The translations under genes and the position numbers were made by a program. Positions 46,698 through 54,793 of a stretch of 64,000 bases of DNA are shown here, piece by piece; position 1 is the first letter of the stretch; the number at the start of each line of letters is the position of its first letter. Origin of the DNA: Streptomyces graminofaciens (GTDB taxonomy: Bacteria > Actinomycetota > Actinomycetes > Streptomycetales > Streptomycetaceae); assembly GCF_030294945.1 (NCBI RefSeq), contig NZ_AP018448.1:1054001-1118000 (forward strand), given 5' to 3'. The notes beneath the pieces were generated by a model. That model was not told the DNA's origin, made no database searches, and saw nothing but the letters and a program-made list of their open reading frames with translations.

Positions 46698-47672
46698 ATG
46701 CAGTCCCCTTCACCCGACGCGCTTGATCTGAAACTGCTGCACGCGCTCCAGGTGGACGGGCGGGCGCCGTTCAGCCGTATCGCCGAGATCCTCGGAGTGT
46801 CCGACCAGACCGTCGCCCGCCGCTTCCGCAAACTGCGCACAACCGCCGGACTCAGGATCGTCGGCATGACCGACGAGAGCCTGCTGGGCCGCCAGAGCTG
46901 GGTCGTCCGGCTGCGCTGCACTCCCGACGTGGCCGAACAACTCGCCACCGCGCTGGCCCGGCGCCCCGACACCTCGCACGTCGATCTCATCTCCGGCGGC
47001 ACCGAAGTGCTGTGTGCCATGAGAGCCCGCAGCCGACAGGCCCGCGACGAGCTGCTCTTCGACCGCCTGCAACGCACGCCTCAGGTCATTTCGGTCAGCG
47101 CCCACTGCCTGCTGCACACCTTCTTCGGCGGTCCCCTCGGCTGGCTCGACAAGACTCAGGCGCTCGAACCCGACCAGGAGGCGGCACTGCGTCTCCCGTA
47201 CAGCGAACCGGTAGCCGCCCCCATCGCTCTCGAAGGAGCGGACGAGGCGCTGCTCGCCGTGCTACGGCGCGACGGCCGCGTTACCTTCAGTGAACTGCAG
47301 ACCAGCACCGGCCAGTCGGAGTCCGCTGTCAAGCGGCGCCTGGAGCGTCTGCGCTCCACGGGCATCCTCTACTTCAAAGTGCAGCATGACCGCGAGTCCC
47401 TCGGACACGGCATCAGCGCGATGCTCTGGCTCACCGTCGCCCCCTCCGCACTCGACACCGCCGGACGGAAACTGGCCGAACACCACGAGGTCCGCTTCGC
47501 CGGCGCCACCACTGGCCAGGCCAACCTCGTCGCCACCGTCGCCACCTCGAGCACCAGCGAGCTCTACACATACCTCAGCGAGAAGATCGGCGGCCTCGAC
47601 GGCGTGCAGTCCGTGGAAACCGCCCTGACTCTGCGGCATGTCAAGCAACTCACCTACGAGCCGAGCCGCTGA
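46698..47672 (+). CDS. Double Lrp/AsnC family regulator
   Basis: 324 residues with two Lrp modules in tandem: first HTH DLKLLHALQVDGRAPFSRIA, ILGVSDQTVARRFRKLRTT; second HTH DEALLAVLRRDGRVTFSELQ, STGQSESAVKRRLERLRSTG. Each is followed by a ligand (RAM)-type domain. The ATG at 46698 has AGGAG. It lies after the MFS gene and its terminator. Twin Lrp proteins are common in actinomycetes; the ligand is probably an amino acid or aromatic acid but cannot be told. Confidence 0.9.
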   Translation: MQSPSPDALDLKLLHALQVDGRAPFSRIAEILGVSDQTVARRFRKLRTTAGLRIVGMTDESLLGRQSWVVRLRCTPDVAEQLATALARRPDTSHVDLISGGTEVLCAMRARSRQARDELLFDRLQRTPQVISVSAHCLLHTFFGGPLGWLDKTQALEPDQEAALRLPYSEPVAAPIALEGADEALLAVLRRDGRVTFSELQTSTGQSESAVKRRLERLRSTGILYFKVQHDRESLGHGISAMLWLTVAPSALDTAGRKLAEHHEVRFAGATTGQANLVATVATSSTSELYTYLSEKIGGLDGVQSVETALTLRHVKQLTYEPSR

Positions 47673-48240
47673 CCGCCGAACGGCCACCAAGCAACTGAGT
47701 CGCACATGGACCCTTGCGTACGGACCGACGGAGCGACCCGTGGTTGGGTGCTGCACAGTCGACGGACGCGCTCGTCTCCTCTGCGTCTCGCCGAGTCGGG
47801 GTACAGGGCAGGCGGCCCAGCCGCCCGCGTTGCTCTCCAGCAGCTCTGCGACCGCCTTCTCCTCGGCGACCAAACGGTGCTCATGCCCGTATGCCGTCCA
47901 GCGAGGTCACAACCGGGGCGCGGTGCCGACCGTCGTCCGGGCCACCACCGGCATCGACCTGGAGGGAAGACCGCAGGACTGTCCGTGGTTGCCCGCTCCC
48001 TGGGCCGACCCCGGCTGTTCAGCGGGATGGGTGAGCTGACGTCCTGACGGCAGAAAGGTGCCGCTGATCTGCAAGGATGCGATCGTATCCGGTGCGGGGG
48101 TCAGGAAACCTTTCCGGTGGTCAGGCGTGCCGGGTGGGGCCATGGGCTGTCGGTGGCGGCCGATGGGAAGGCGCTGGTTGTGCACGCGGGAGCAGTGCTG
48201 CCGCGGAGGCCAGCGGACGCTGGAGCCGGCCGGGTCCGCG
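47673..48240. other. Region with no recognised gene
   Basis: About 570 bp after the Lrp gene. Short open frames on both strands, none with recognised motifs. It borders the reductase fragment and is probably decayed. Confidence 0.4.
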
Positions 48241-48369
48241 CGGGTGCTGCGGTGCAACGACGGATCCGCCGTTACCGCACAGGTTGTGATCCTGGCCACC
48301 GGGTTCTCCTATCGGTGGCTCGCTACGCCCGCTCTGGAAGCGCTGACCGGCAGGAGCGTCGTCTGCGGC
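48241..48369 (+). pseudogene. Thioredoxin-reductase-like fragment
   Basis: About 43 residues read RVLRCNDGSAVTAQVVILAT and GFSYRWLATPALEALTGRSV, like the NAD/FAD hinge region of thioredoxin-reductase-type flavoproteins (VILATG-SYR-L-PALEALTG). No FAD site or continuation is present. The fragment stops where the shared leader of the SDR begins. Confidence 0.65.
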
Positions 48370-48396
48370 TCAGCCATGGAGCGCCGATCCATGGAT
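48367..48396. promoter_or_regulatory. Shared operator boxes, copy 2
   Basis: GGCTCAGCCATGGA (48367-48380), identical to 49530-49543, is followed by GCCGATCCATGGAT (48383-48396), identical to 39336-39349. Both contain CCATGG. The XRE regulator nearby at 49591 is the likely binder. Confidence 0.7.
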
Positions 48397-48486
48397 AAGC
48401 CGTCCTCTCCCGCCCCTTCGCGGGCGCCCCTACGGTCGAGGCTGCGGGCGCTCACCGGCCCGCCGTACCGAAGGAGCAAGACCCCC
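48383..48486 (+). repeat. Leader segment homologous to 39336-39439
   Basis: The 104 bp before the SDR start match the leader of the 2Fe-2S subunit gene base for base in spacing, about 85% identical by eye, including operator, TACGGTCGAGG and CGAAGGAGC. The upstream border is abrupt, at the end of a reductase fragment. Confidence 0.85.
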
Positions 48487-49236
48487 ATGAAGATGACCGG
48501 CAACACGATCCTGATCACCGGCGGAACCTCGGGCATCGGCCTCGGTCTGGCCCTGCGTCTGCACGAGGCCGGCAACAAGGTGATCGTCGCCGGTCGGCGC
48601 AAGGAACTCCTCGACGAGATCACGGCCGAGCACCCCGGCATCGACGCGCTCACCCTCGATGTCGCGGACCCCGACTCGATCGCCCGGGCCCGCGAGACCG
48701 TGGCGGCGAGCCACCCCGAGCTGAACGTCCTCGTCAACAACGCCGGCATCATGCTGCGGGAGAACCTCCTCGACCCGGCCGAACTCCCGGTCGCCGAGGA
48801 CCACGTCACCGTCAACCTGCTCGGCACGATCCGGATGACGTACGCCTTCCTGCCGCTGCTGGTGGGCAAGGACGACGCCGTCGTCATGAACGTCACCTCG
48901 GCGCTGGCGTTCGTCCCGTATCAGAGCACCCCGACCTACAGCGCGACCAAGGCCGCGCTGCACTCCTTCTCCGAGAGCCTGCGCATCCAACTGGCCGGTG
49001 CTGACGTCGGCGTCCAGGTGATCGAGATAGTCCCGCCGGGCGTGCGAACGACCCTGCTCGGCCAGCAGGACAGCGAACACTCCATGCCGTTGGACGACTT
49101 CCTCAGCGAGACCCTCGACCTGCTGCGCGAGAAGCCCGACGCGAAGGAGATTGTCGTCGAGCGCGCCAGGTTCATCCGCGACGCGCAGGCCACCGGCTCC
49201 TACGACGACGTCCTCGCCATGATCGCCGGCAGCTGA
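48487..49236 (+). CDS. Short-chain dehydrogenase, DltE-like
   Basis: 249-residue SDR: NTILITGGTSGIGLGLALRL, LNVLVNNAGIMLRENLLDP, catalytic Ser in MNVTSALAFVP, Tyr/Lys in TYSATKAALHSFS, and IVPPGVRTTLLG. ATG at 48487 with CGAAGGAGC upstream. The leader is homologous to that of the molybdenum hydroxylase operon, so both should answer to the same regulator. It may oxidise an alcohol to the aldehyde used by the hydroxylase or detoxify the same compound; this is inference. A dyad at 49244-49265 (GTTATTTCC/GGAAACAAC) follows the stop. Confidence 0.92.
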   Translation: MKMTGNTILITGGTSGIGLGLALRLHEAGNKVIVAGRRKELLDEITAEHPGIDALTLDVADPDSIARARETVAASHPELNVLVNNAGIMLRENLLDPAELPVAEDHVTVNLLGTIRMTYAFLPLLVGKDDAVVMNVTSALAFVPYQSTPTYSATKAALHSFSESLRIQLAGADVGVQVIEIVPPGVRTTLLGQQDSEHSMPLDDFLSETLDLLREKPDAKEIVVERARFIRDAQATGSYDDVLAMIAGS

Positions 49237-49368
49237 CCGACCTGTTATTTCCGACGGGAAACAACAGCACGCGAGCGCCGTCACACGACAAACCTCGTCG
49301 TATCGGCCAGGCCGGGCGACGAGGCCCGGGGCCCGTCCAAAGCGTCAGGCGTCCTCGACGGAGCCCGT

Positions 49369-49403
49369 CGCCGCAGGCCGTTCCATACCGACGGCCTGCG
49401 GCG
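49369..49403. terminator. Strong hairpin between SDR and XRE genes
   Basis: Perfect 13-bp stem CGCCGCAGGCCGT/ACGGCCTGCGGCG with a 9-nt loop. Nothing else is recognised in the 350-bp gap except the weaker dyad at 49244-49265 and the operator box at 49530-49556. Confidence 0.8.
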
Positions 49404-49529
49404 TACCGCCGACAGGCGGCGAATTTCCCAGCGGGTCACGCAGGGGCAGGTGATCATCGGGTCGTCTCGCTGCGCGCGCCCTCGCGTCGGCCGTACGAGC
49501 GGCTTCGCGCGGGTGGGAGGGGAGGTGCG

Positions 49530-49556
49530 GGCTCAGCCATGGATCGGCAGTCTCTG
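49530..49556. promoter_or_regulatory. Shared operator boxes, copy 3, before XRE gene
   Basis: GGCTCAGCCATGGA (49530-49543) overlaps CCATGGATCGGCAGTCTCTG (49537-49556), whose reverse complement differs from the box at 39328-39347 by one base. It lies 35 bp before the XRE regulator start, consistent with autoregulation. Confidence 0.7.
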
Positions 49557-49590
49557 GATAGCCGGGCGGGATGCGGCGAGGATGGACGGC

Positions 49591-50430
49591 ATGGACAAGA
49601 AGGAACTGGCGGAATTCCTACGCCATCGCCGTGAGGCGCTGCGGCCCCGCGACGTCGGGCTGGTCGAAGGGGCGCGCAGGCGCACCCAGGGGCTGCGCCG
49701 CGAGGAGGTCGCTCAGCTCGCCGGCATGTCCACCGACTACTACGCCCGCCTGGAACAGCAGCGCGCCCCGCAGCCCTCCGTTCAGATCACCACCGCTCTC
49801 GCCCGGGCGCTGCGGCTGACCCCGGACGAACGCGACCACCTCTTCGTCCTCATCGGCCACAACGCCCCGGCCCGCTTCCACCGCTCCGAACACGTCCGCC
49901 CGACCCTGCTGCGGGTCCTGGACCGCCTGGACGACTCTCCGGCCCTGGTGCAGACCGACCTGCTCGACACCCTCGCGATGAACCCGTTGGCCGTCGCGCT
50001 GCTCGGCGACCAGACCCGCCACACCGGTCTGGCCCGCAGTGGTTATTACCGCTGGTTCATGGACCCGGCCGAACGCCTGGTGTATCCCGAGGAGGTCCAC
50101 GAACACCACGGCCGCGCCCATGCAGCGCGCCTGCGGGCCGCGCTGACAGCCGGCAGCGACACCCCGCGAGCCGCCCGGATCCTCGCCGAACTCCAGGAAC
50201 ACAGCCCCGAGTTCGTCCGCATGTGGGAACTGCAGGAAGTCGCACAAAGCTACGACGACTGCAAGACCCTCCTCCATCCCGAACTCGGCCGCATCGACGT
50301 CGACGCCCAGCTCCTGTTCACCGAGAACCGCGCCCAGACCTTGGTGGTGCTGACCACCCGCCCCGGCACGGAGAGCCACAGCAAACTCGAACTGCTCGCC
50401 GTCATCGGACACCAACAGCTCACTCCCTGA
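49591..50430 (+). CDS. XRE family regulator with MmyB-like ligand domain
   Basis: 279 residues. Helix-turn-helix: ELAEFLRHRREALRPRDVGL, TQGLRREEVAQLAGMSTDYY and ARLEQQRAPQPSVQITTALA. C-terminal MmyB-like domain: LGDQTRHTGLARSGYYRWFM and TLVVLTTRPGTESHSKLELL. The ATG at 49591 has GAGG 8 bp upstream; an ATG at 49582 is in frame. Its leader carries the operator box shared with the SDR and the molybdenum hydroxylase operon, making it their probable controller. The ligand may be a quinone, aldehyde or lipid. Confidence 0.92.
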   Translation: MDKKELAEFLRHRREALRPRDVGLVEGARRRTQGLRREEVAQLAGMSTDYYARLEQQRAPQPSVQITTALARALRLTPDERDHLFVLIGHNAPARFHRSEHVRPTLLRVLDRLDDSPALVQTDLLDTLAMNPLAVALLGDQTRHTGLARSGYYRWFMDPAERLVYPEEVHEHHGRAHAARLRAALTAGSDTPRAARILAELQEHSPEFVRMWELQEVAQSYDDCKTLLHPELGRIDVDAQLLFTENRAQTLVVLTTRPGTESHSKLELLAVIGHQQLTP

Positions 50431-50582
50431 CGTCCTGGGACGGGGCCGGGCCGGGCTCGGCGCTGGAGGGGCCGGACAAGGGCACCCTGGAATGGTGCAG
50501 CCCGTACGGCTTTTGCCCTGTGCTCTACGGCTAAATGTGTCGACCCCCTGCGATGTCCGGGCTCCGCGCTCAGGCCGCCGGT

Positions 50583-50630
50583 TTGACCGGACGCTGCCTC
50601 CGTTTTACTCTCGACCAAGTACGGAGGCAG
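50583..50630 (+). promoter_or_regulatory. Promoter and dyad of TetR gene
   Basis: TTGACC (50583-50588) with 17 bp to TACTCT (50606-50611) is a good promoter. A perfect 10-bp inverted repeat CTGCCTCCGT/ACGGAGGCAG (50594-50603, 50621-50630, 17-bp spacer) straddles the -10, and TCCGTTTT occurs twice. Autoregulation by the TetR protein is likely. Confidence 0.6.
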
Positions 50631-50676
50631 CATCCGTTTTGATCCGGCCGGAGGATCGCGGCAGGCAGGAGGGCGC

Positions 50677-51270
50677 ATGAGCGCCGACGAACAGCGGGGA
50701 CGCAAGCCCCGTGCGGACGTCCAGCGCAACCGCGCTGCCCTCCTGGAGACCGCGCAGCGTCACTTCCTGCAGCACGGGGTCGGCACCTCCCTCGAGGCGG
50801 TGGCCAAGGAGGCGGGCGTCGGGCCCGGCACCCTGTACCGGCACTTCCCCACCCGGGAGGCACTGCTGGCGGCCGTGCTGCAGACGCGCTCCGAGGAACT
50901 CGTGGCCCGCCAGGCGGACATCGAGCAACTCGGTGACCCGGCCGAGGCGCTGGAGCAGTGGCTGCGGGCGATGGAGGAGTACTTCAGCGCCTTCAGCGGG
51001 CTGCCGGACCCGCTCATGGCCGCGGCCCGGGCGCAGGAGCCGGACAACCCCCTCACGATCCCCTGCGACATCCTCATCTCCGCCACCGATCAGTACGTGC
51101 GAGCCGCCCAGCTCGCGGGGCGCGTGCGCGCGTCGGTGCGGGGGCACGACCTGTTCCTCGCGGCCTGTTCCGTTGCGTGGATCAAGGGCACCGGCACCGA
51201 GGAGGAGTCACTCGACCGGCTCCGCACGCTCATCGCGAGCGGCTACCGCCAGCAGGACACCCAGGCGTAA
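50677..51270 (+). CDS. TetR family transcriptional regulator
   Basis: 197 residues. DNA-binding part: NRAALLETAQRHFLQHGVGT, SLEAVAKEAGVGPGTLYRHF, PTREALLAAVLQTR; short C-terminal domain of the SbtR-like type (CSVAWIKGTGTEEESLDRLR). ATG 50677 follows GCAGGAGG. It is in the same direction as the F420-type oxidoreductase and nitroreductase genes that follow, which it probably controls. Confidence 0.93.
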   Translation: MSADEQRGRKPRADVQRNRAALLETAQRHFLQHGVGTSLEAVAKEAGVGPGTLYRHFPTREALLAAVLQTRSEELVARQADIEQLGDPAEALEQWLRAMEEYFSAFSGLPDPLMAAARAQEPDNPLTIPCDILISATDQYVRAAQLAGRVRASVRGHDLFLAACSVAWIKGTGTEEESLDRLRTLIASGYRQQDTQA

Positions 51271-51375
51271 ATCGCCAGGCACCCCGCTCCGCCCCCGCAA
51301 CGCCAGGCGGCACCACGATCCATCCATCACATCGTGCTGCCCCCAGGGGCGGCACAACCCCCTAAGGAACAAATC

Positions 51376-52116
51376 GTGAAAATTACTGTCATAGGCGCCG
51401 GTGCCATCGGCGGGAACCTCGCTGCCAAGCTCAGCACGGCCGGTCACGACGTCCAGGTGGCCGACGCCCGCGGCCCCGAGGCCGTCCGGGCGGAGGTGCT
51501 GGAGTCCGGGGCCCGCGCGGTGGAGCTCGCCGACGCCGCCGTCCAGGGCCGGGACGTCATCGTCCTGTCGATCCCGTTCGGGGTGGCGGGCCAGCTGGCG
51601 GACCTGTTCGCGTCGGTGCCCGACGAGACGGTGGTCATCGACACCTCGAACTACTACCCCGGCATGCTCAGCGAGCCGATCGAGGCGGTGGACAACGGCC
51701 AGGTGGAGAGCGTGTACACCGCCGAGCTGCTCGGCCGCCCCGTGGTCAAGGCGTGGAACGCCGCGCTGGCCGAAACCCAGCGGACCAAGGGCGTCCCGGC
51801 CGGAACGCCCGGCCGCCTCGCCATCCCCGTCGCCGGCGACTCCGAGGAGGCGCGGAAGGTGGCCATGAGCCTGGTGGACGACACCGGCTTCGACCCCTAC
51901 GACACCGGCACACTGGCCGACTCCTGGCGCCAGCAGCCGAACAGCCCCGCCTACTGCACCGAACTGACTTTCGACGAGCTGCCCGCGGCCCTGGCCACGG
52001 CCGACCGCGCCAAGGACGCGGCCATCCGCGACAGCCTCCCGGAACGCTTCGCCGCCCTCCCGGCCAACCCCACCGTCGACGACGTCGTCGAGATGAACCG
52101 CGCCGCCCACCGCTGA
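51376..52116 (+). CDS. NADPH-dependent oxidoreductase, F420-reductase-like
   Basis: 246 residues with a strong N-terminal Rossmann motif KITVIGAGAIGGNLAAKLST, then DVIVLSIPFGVAGQLADLF and DTSNYYPGMLSEPI, the family of NADP:F420 oxidoreductase (F420_oxidored). GTG at 51376 has AAGGA upstream. Members move hydride between NADPH and F420 or act on small carbonyls; the exact role is open. It follows the TetR gene and precedes a nitroreductase, a small redox set. Confidence 0.88.
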   Translation: MKITVIGAGAIGGNLAAKLSTAGHDVQVADARGPEAVRAEVLESGARAVELADAAVQGRDVIVLSIPFGVAGQLADLFASVPDETVVIDTSNYYPGMLSEPIEAVDNGQVESVYTAELLGRPVVKAWNAALAETQRTKGVPAGTPGRLAIPVAGDSEEARKVAMSLVDDTGFDPYDTGTLADSWRQQPNSPAYCTELTFDELPAALATADRAKDAAIRDSLPERFAALPANPTVDDVVEMNRAAHR

Positions 52117-52355
52117 GACACCCGACGCGACTCTCGCGCACCCAACGGCACGAGGGCGGCAGCGCCGGCACGCCGCGAACGAGAAGACGAACACGAAGAG
52201 CGCACAGTCCCCCGCGCTGCAGACTGCAGCTTCGGCACGCCGCTGCCTGCGAGCATCCGCAAGCCTGCCGGCACCCGCAGGGTGCGTCCGCAGTCGCGGC
52301 GGCCTCCGCGCAGCGCAGCATGGCAGATGACTGTGCGCCACGGAGAGGAACCACC

Positions 52356-53054
52356 TTGCTCGGCACCGCGTCACCCTTCACCGACATCGCACGCTCCCGC
52401 CGCTCCCCCCGGCAGTTCCTGCCCACCGCCCTGTCCCCTGCGGACATCCGCGGTGTGCTGGAAGACGCGCAGACCACCCCCTCGAACAGCAACACCCAGC
52501 CGTGGACGGTGCACGTCGTCTCGGGTGCGGCGCGGGACGCCCTGGGCAAAGAGCTGCTCCGGGCCGAGGAGGAGGGGCGGACCTCCCCGGATTTCACCGA
52601 TGGCTACGGCGAGGGCATCTACCTCGAGCGGTCGCAGGCCCTGGGCGCGAGTGTCTACCGGGCCCGGGGCGTCGAGCGCTCGGACCGGGACGGCAGGAGG
52701 GCGGCGGTCCGCGAGAACCTGGAGTTCTACGGGGCTCCCCATGCCGCGTTCCTGTTCATGCCGGCGCTCGGAGACGGGGTACGGACGGCCGGCGACATCG
52801 GCATGTACGCGCAGAACTTCCTGCTCTCGCTGACGACCCGGGGGCTGGCCGGCATCCCGCAGACCGTACTCGGCGTCTACGCCGACACCGTCCGCGAGTT
52901 CCTGGGCGTCCCCGCGGAGCTCAAGCTGCTGTTCGGCATCTCCTTCGGCATGGCCGACCCGGCGGCACCGGTGAACACGCTCCGCACGGAGCGGGTTCCG
53001 CTGCGGCGAAGCGTGGTCCTGCATGACACCCCGGGAGTCCTCGACAGGCGGTAG
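52356..53054 (+). CDS. Nitroreductase family protein
   Basis: About 232-residue FMN nitroreductase: RSRRSPRQFLPTALSPADIR, LEDAQTTPSNSNTQPWTVHV (SNTQPW flavin motif), and GMYAQNFLLSLTTRGLAGIP in the C-terminal part. It reduces nitro groups or quinones with NAD(P)H. The start is uncertain: TTG at 52356 with GGAGAGGA upstream is preferred to ATG at 52320, which has no ribosome site. The 239-bp gap before it holds nothing recognised. Confidence 0.88.
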   Translation: MLGTASPFTDIARSRRSPRQFLPTALSPADIRGVLEDAQTTPSNSNTQPWTVHVVSGAARDALGKELLRAEEEGRTSPDFTDGYGEGIYLERSQALGASVYRARGVERSDRDGRRAAVRENLEFYGAPHAAFLFMPALGDGVRTAGDIGMYAQNFLLSLTTRGLAGIPQTVLGVYADTVREFLGVPAELKLLFGISFGMADPAAPVNTLRTERVPLRRSVVLHDTPGVLDRR

Positions 53055-53133
53055 TTCCTCCGCCCGCAGGAACCATCCGGCGCCTGGGCCCGGGCCGCCA
53101 CTCGGTCGGCCCGCGCCCGGCGCCCGCACGGCT

Positions 53134-53165
53134 TCGGCAATTCGGAGGATGCCTCCTATTGCCGA
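53134..53165. terminator. Two-part hairpin after nitroreductase
   Basis: Arms TCGGCAAT/ATTGCCGA (8 bp) enclose a second stem GGAGG/CCTCC with loop ATG and a small bulge. It lies 80 bp after the nitroreductase stop and just before the luciferase-like fragment. Confidence 0.6.
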
Positions 53166-53182
53166 GGAAGTAATCGGAGGCC

Positions 53183-53539
53183 ATGCCCAGCCCGCACGAT
53201 CCGCGCTCCGCCCGCGCCCTCGAAGTTGCCCGGGAAGGCTGGACCCTGCGCGACGTGCTCGCCCACGGCGTCATCGACTACCACCCGGTGGTCGCCGGCA
53301 CCGCCGCCGACGTGGCCGACCACATGCAGCAGTGGTTCGAGGCGGGGGCCTGCGACGGCTTCTCGATCGCCATCGACAGCTACCACGACGGCTTCGACGC
53401 CTTCGTCGACAAGGTCGTTCCGATCCTGCAGGAACGCGGCCTCTTCCACGACGACTACGAAGGCCCCACCCTGCGCGAGAAGCTCGGCGCCCACGAGCAG
53501 TACGGCCTCGACCCGCGCCTCACGAAGGCCCAGTCATGA
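53183..53539 (+). pseudogene. C-terminal fragment of luciferase-like monooxygenase
   Basis: 118-residue open frame matching only the last quarter of a NtaA/SnaA-type flavin monooxygenase (LLM family): VLAHGVIDYHPVVAGTAADV, FEAGACDGFSIAIDSYHDG, VVPILQERGLFHDDYEGPTL and REKLGAH. The flavin-binding barrel is missing. It may be a truncated gene with its own start or a remnant. It overlaps by ATGA a 45-residue open frame at 53536-53673 that is not recognised. Confidence 0.75.
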
Positions 53540-53916
53540 CCACCACCACGCAGCCCATTTCTCGACGCGACCTGAATGGACATGGCTTCCGCATGTTCCG
53601 CCAGGACGACACCGGTGGCTACACCGCGCTCTGCCTGGAGGATCTCCCTGATGGTCTGCTGGGCGACAGGTGAACCACTGACCTCAGAGATTGGGACATA
53701 CAGGGCAGGTGAGCGGTGTCGCCACCCGCTTGCGCCGCCATCGTCGGCCTCAACCGGGTCTTCACGATCCTCACTGACAGCAACTGACGCACACCCGGGC
53801 ACGCCTGTCACCCACCCAGGTGATGGTGCAACACCTGTGGCGCCAACTACCCTTCCGCTAGAGCTGTTGAGCTGCACGTTCGCGCCCTCAGCCCGTCGCA
53901 CCACTCTCCGGCCTCT

Positions 53917-54515
53917 AGAGAAGGCAGCGAGTTCGGCTGGCACCGGCGCAACCTGAAACCGCGCTCCACGCGCGACGGCGACTGGTTGATTGGCACCGGC
54001 ATGGCCACTGGCGTCTACGACACCGCCCGCAATGACGCCCAGGCGTCGGTCAGGCTGGACGCCGACCGCACCGCGCTCATCCAGTCCGCGGCCAGCGACA
54101 TGGGCCCGGGCACCTACGCCTCCCAGACCCAGCTTGCTGCGGATGCCCTCGGCCTGCCTATGGGCAGGGTGTCGTTCCGGCTCGGCGACTCCCTCATGCG
54201 CCGCTCGCCCCACCGCGCGGCGGCTCCTGGACCATAGCCAGCGTCGGATCGGCCGTCCAGGACGGCTGCGACACAATGCGGGAGCAGGCCATCAAGCTCG
54301 CCGTCGAGGACGCCAAGTCGCCGCTGCACGGCGTCGACCCCGACACCGTCGTCGCCAGCGCCGACCGGCTGCACGTCAAGGGCAACCCCGCACGCGGCGA
54401 GACCTACCGGCAAGTCCTGACCCGCAACAACCGCACCCGCCTCGAAACAATGGGCTCCTTCACCCGGCCCATGGGCCCTGAACGGTTCTCCCTGTTCGCC
54501 TACGGCGCGGTCTTA
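53917..54515 (+). pseudogene. Molybdenum hydroxylase large-subunit remnant
   Basis: Interior piece of a xanthine dehydrogenase-type Mo subunit: EFGWHRRNLKPRSTRDGDWL, IGTGMATGVYDTARNDAQAS, IQSAASDMGPGTYASQTQLA and ADALGLPMGRVSFRLGDS, then a frame change near 54215 and IASVGSAVQDGCDTMREQAI, GNPARGETYRQVLT, RPMGPERFSLFAYGAVLV. It ends abruptly in the mini-element TSD. The family relative at 41059 is intact and not closely similar, so this was another enzyme. Confidence 0.8.
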
Positions 54516-54793
54516 GTGGGCGTTTGATGTTGATTCGCACCTACTGTTTCGATGCGGTTTGCTTGTATTCATCGTCAACGTGCACAGCTTGAAATGCCTG
54601 GAAGGTCCCGATGAATGGGGAGCTTCCAGGCCATCGCTAAACCAGACGGAATCCGGGACTGAGAAGCGGAGCAAACGGACGGCCGGGCCGATGTGTCGAA
54701 GGGCGCGAAGCGGTAGGTCCGGCACGGACCACCCCAAAGCCCCTGACCGTAAAGGGGGCCGATCGCCAGAAACTATGCCTAAACGCCCACTTA
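54513..54793. mobile_element. Mini-element (MITE-like) with TSD TTA
   Basis: 275 bp (54516-54790) bounded by perfect 10-bp inverted repeats GTGGGCGTTT/AAACGCCCAC and flanked by the direct repeat TTA (54513-54515, 54791-54793). It encodes no protein. Inside is a perfect 8-bp stem CCTGGAAG/CTTCCAGG. It interrupts the molybdenum hydroxylase remnant, and its right TTA was then used as target by the next IS. Confidence 0.75.

Noticed and set aside
54516..54790. Possible group II intron or structured RNA
   Set aside because: The 5' GTGGGCG and internal hairpin were considered, but there is no domain V, no reverse transcriptase, and the ends are inverted repeats with a 3-bp target repeat, as in a mini transposable element.
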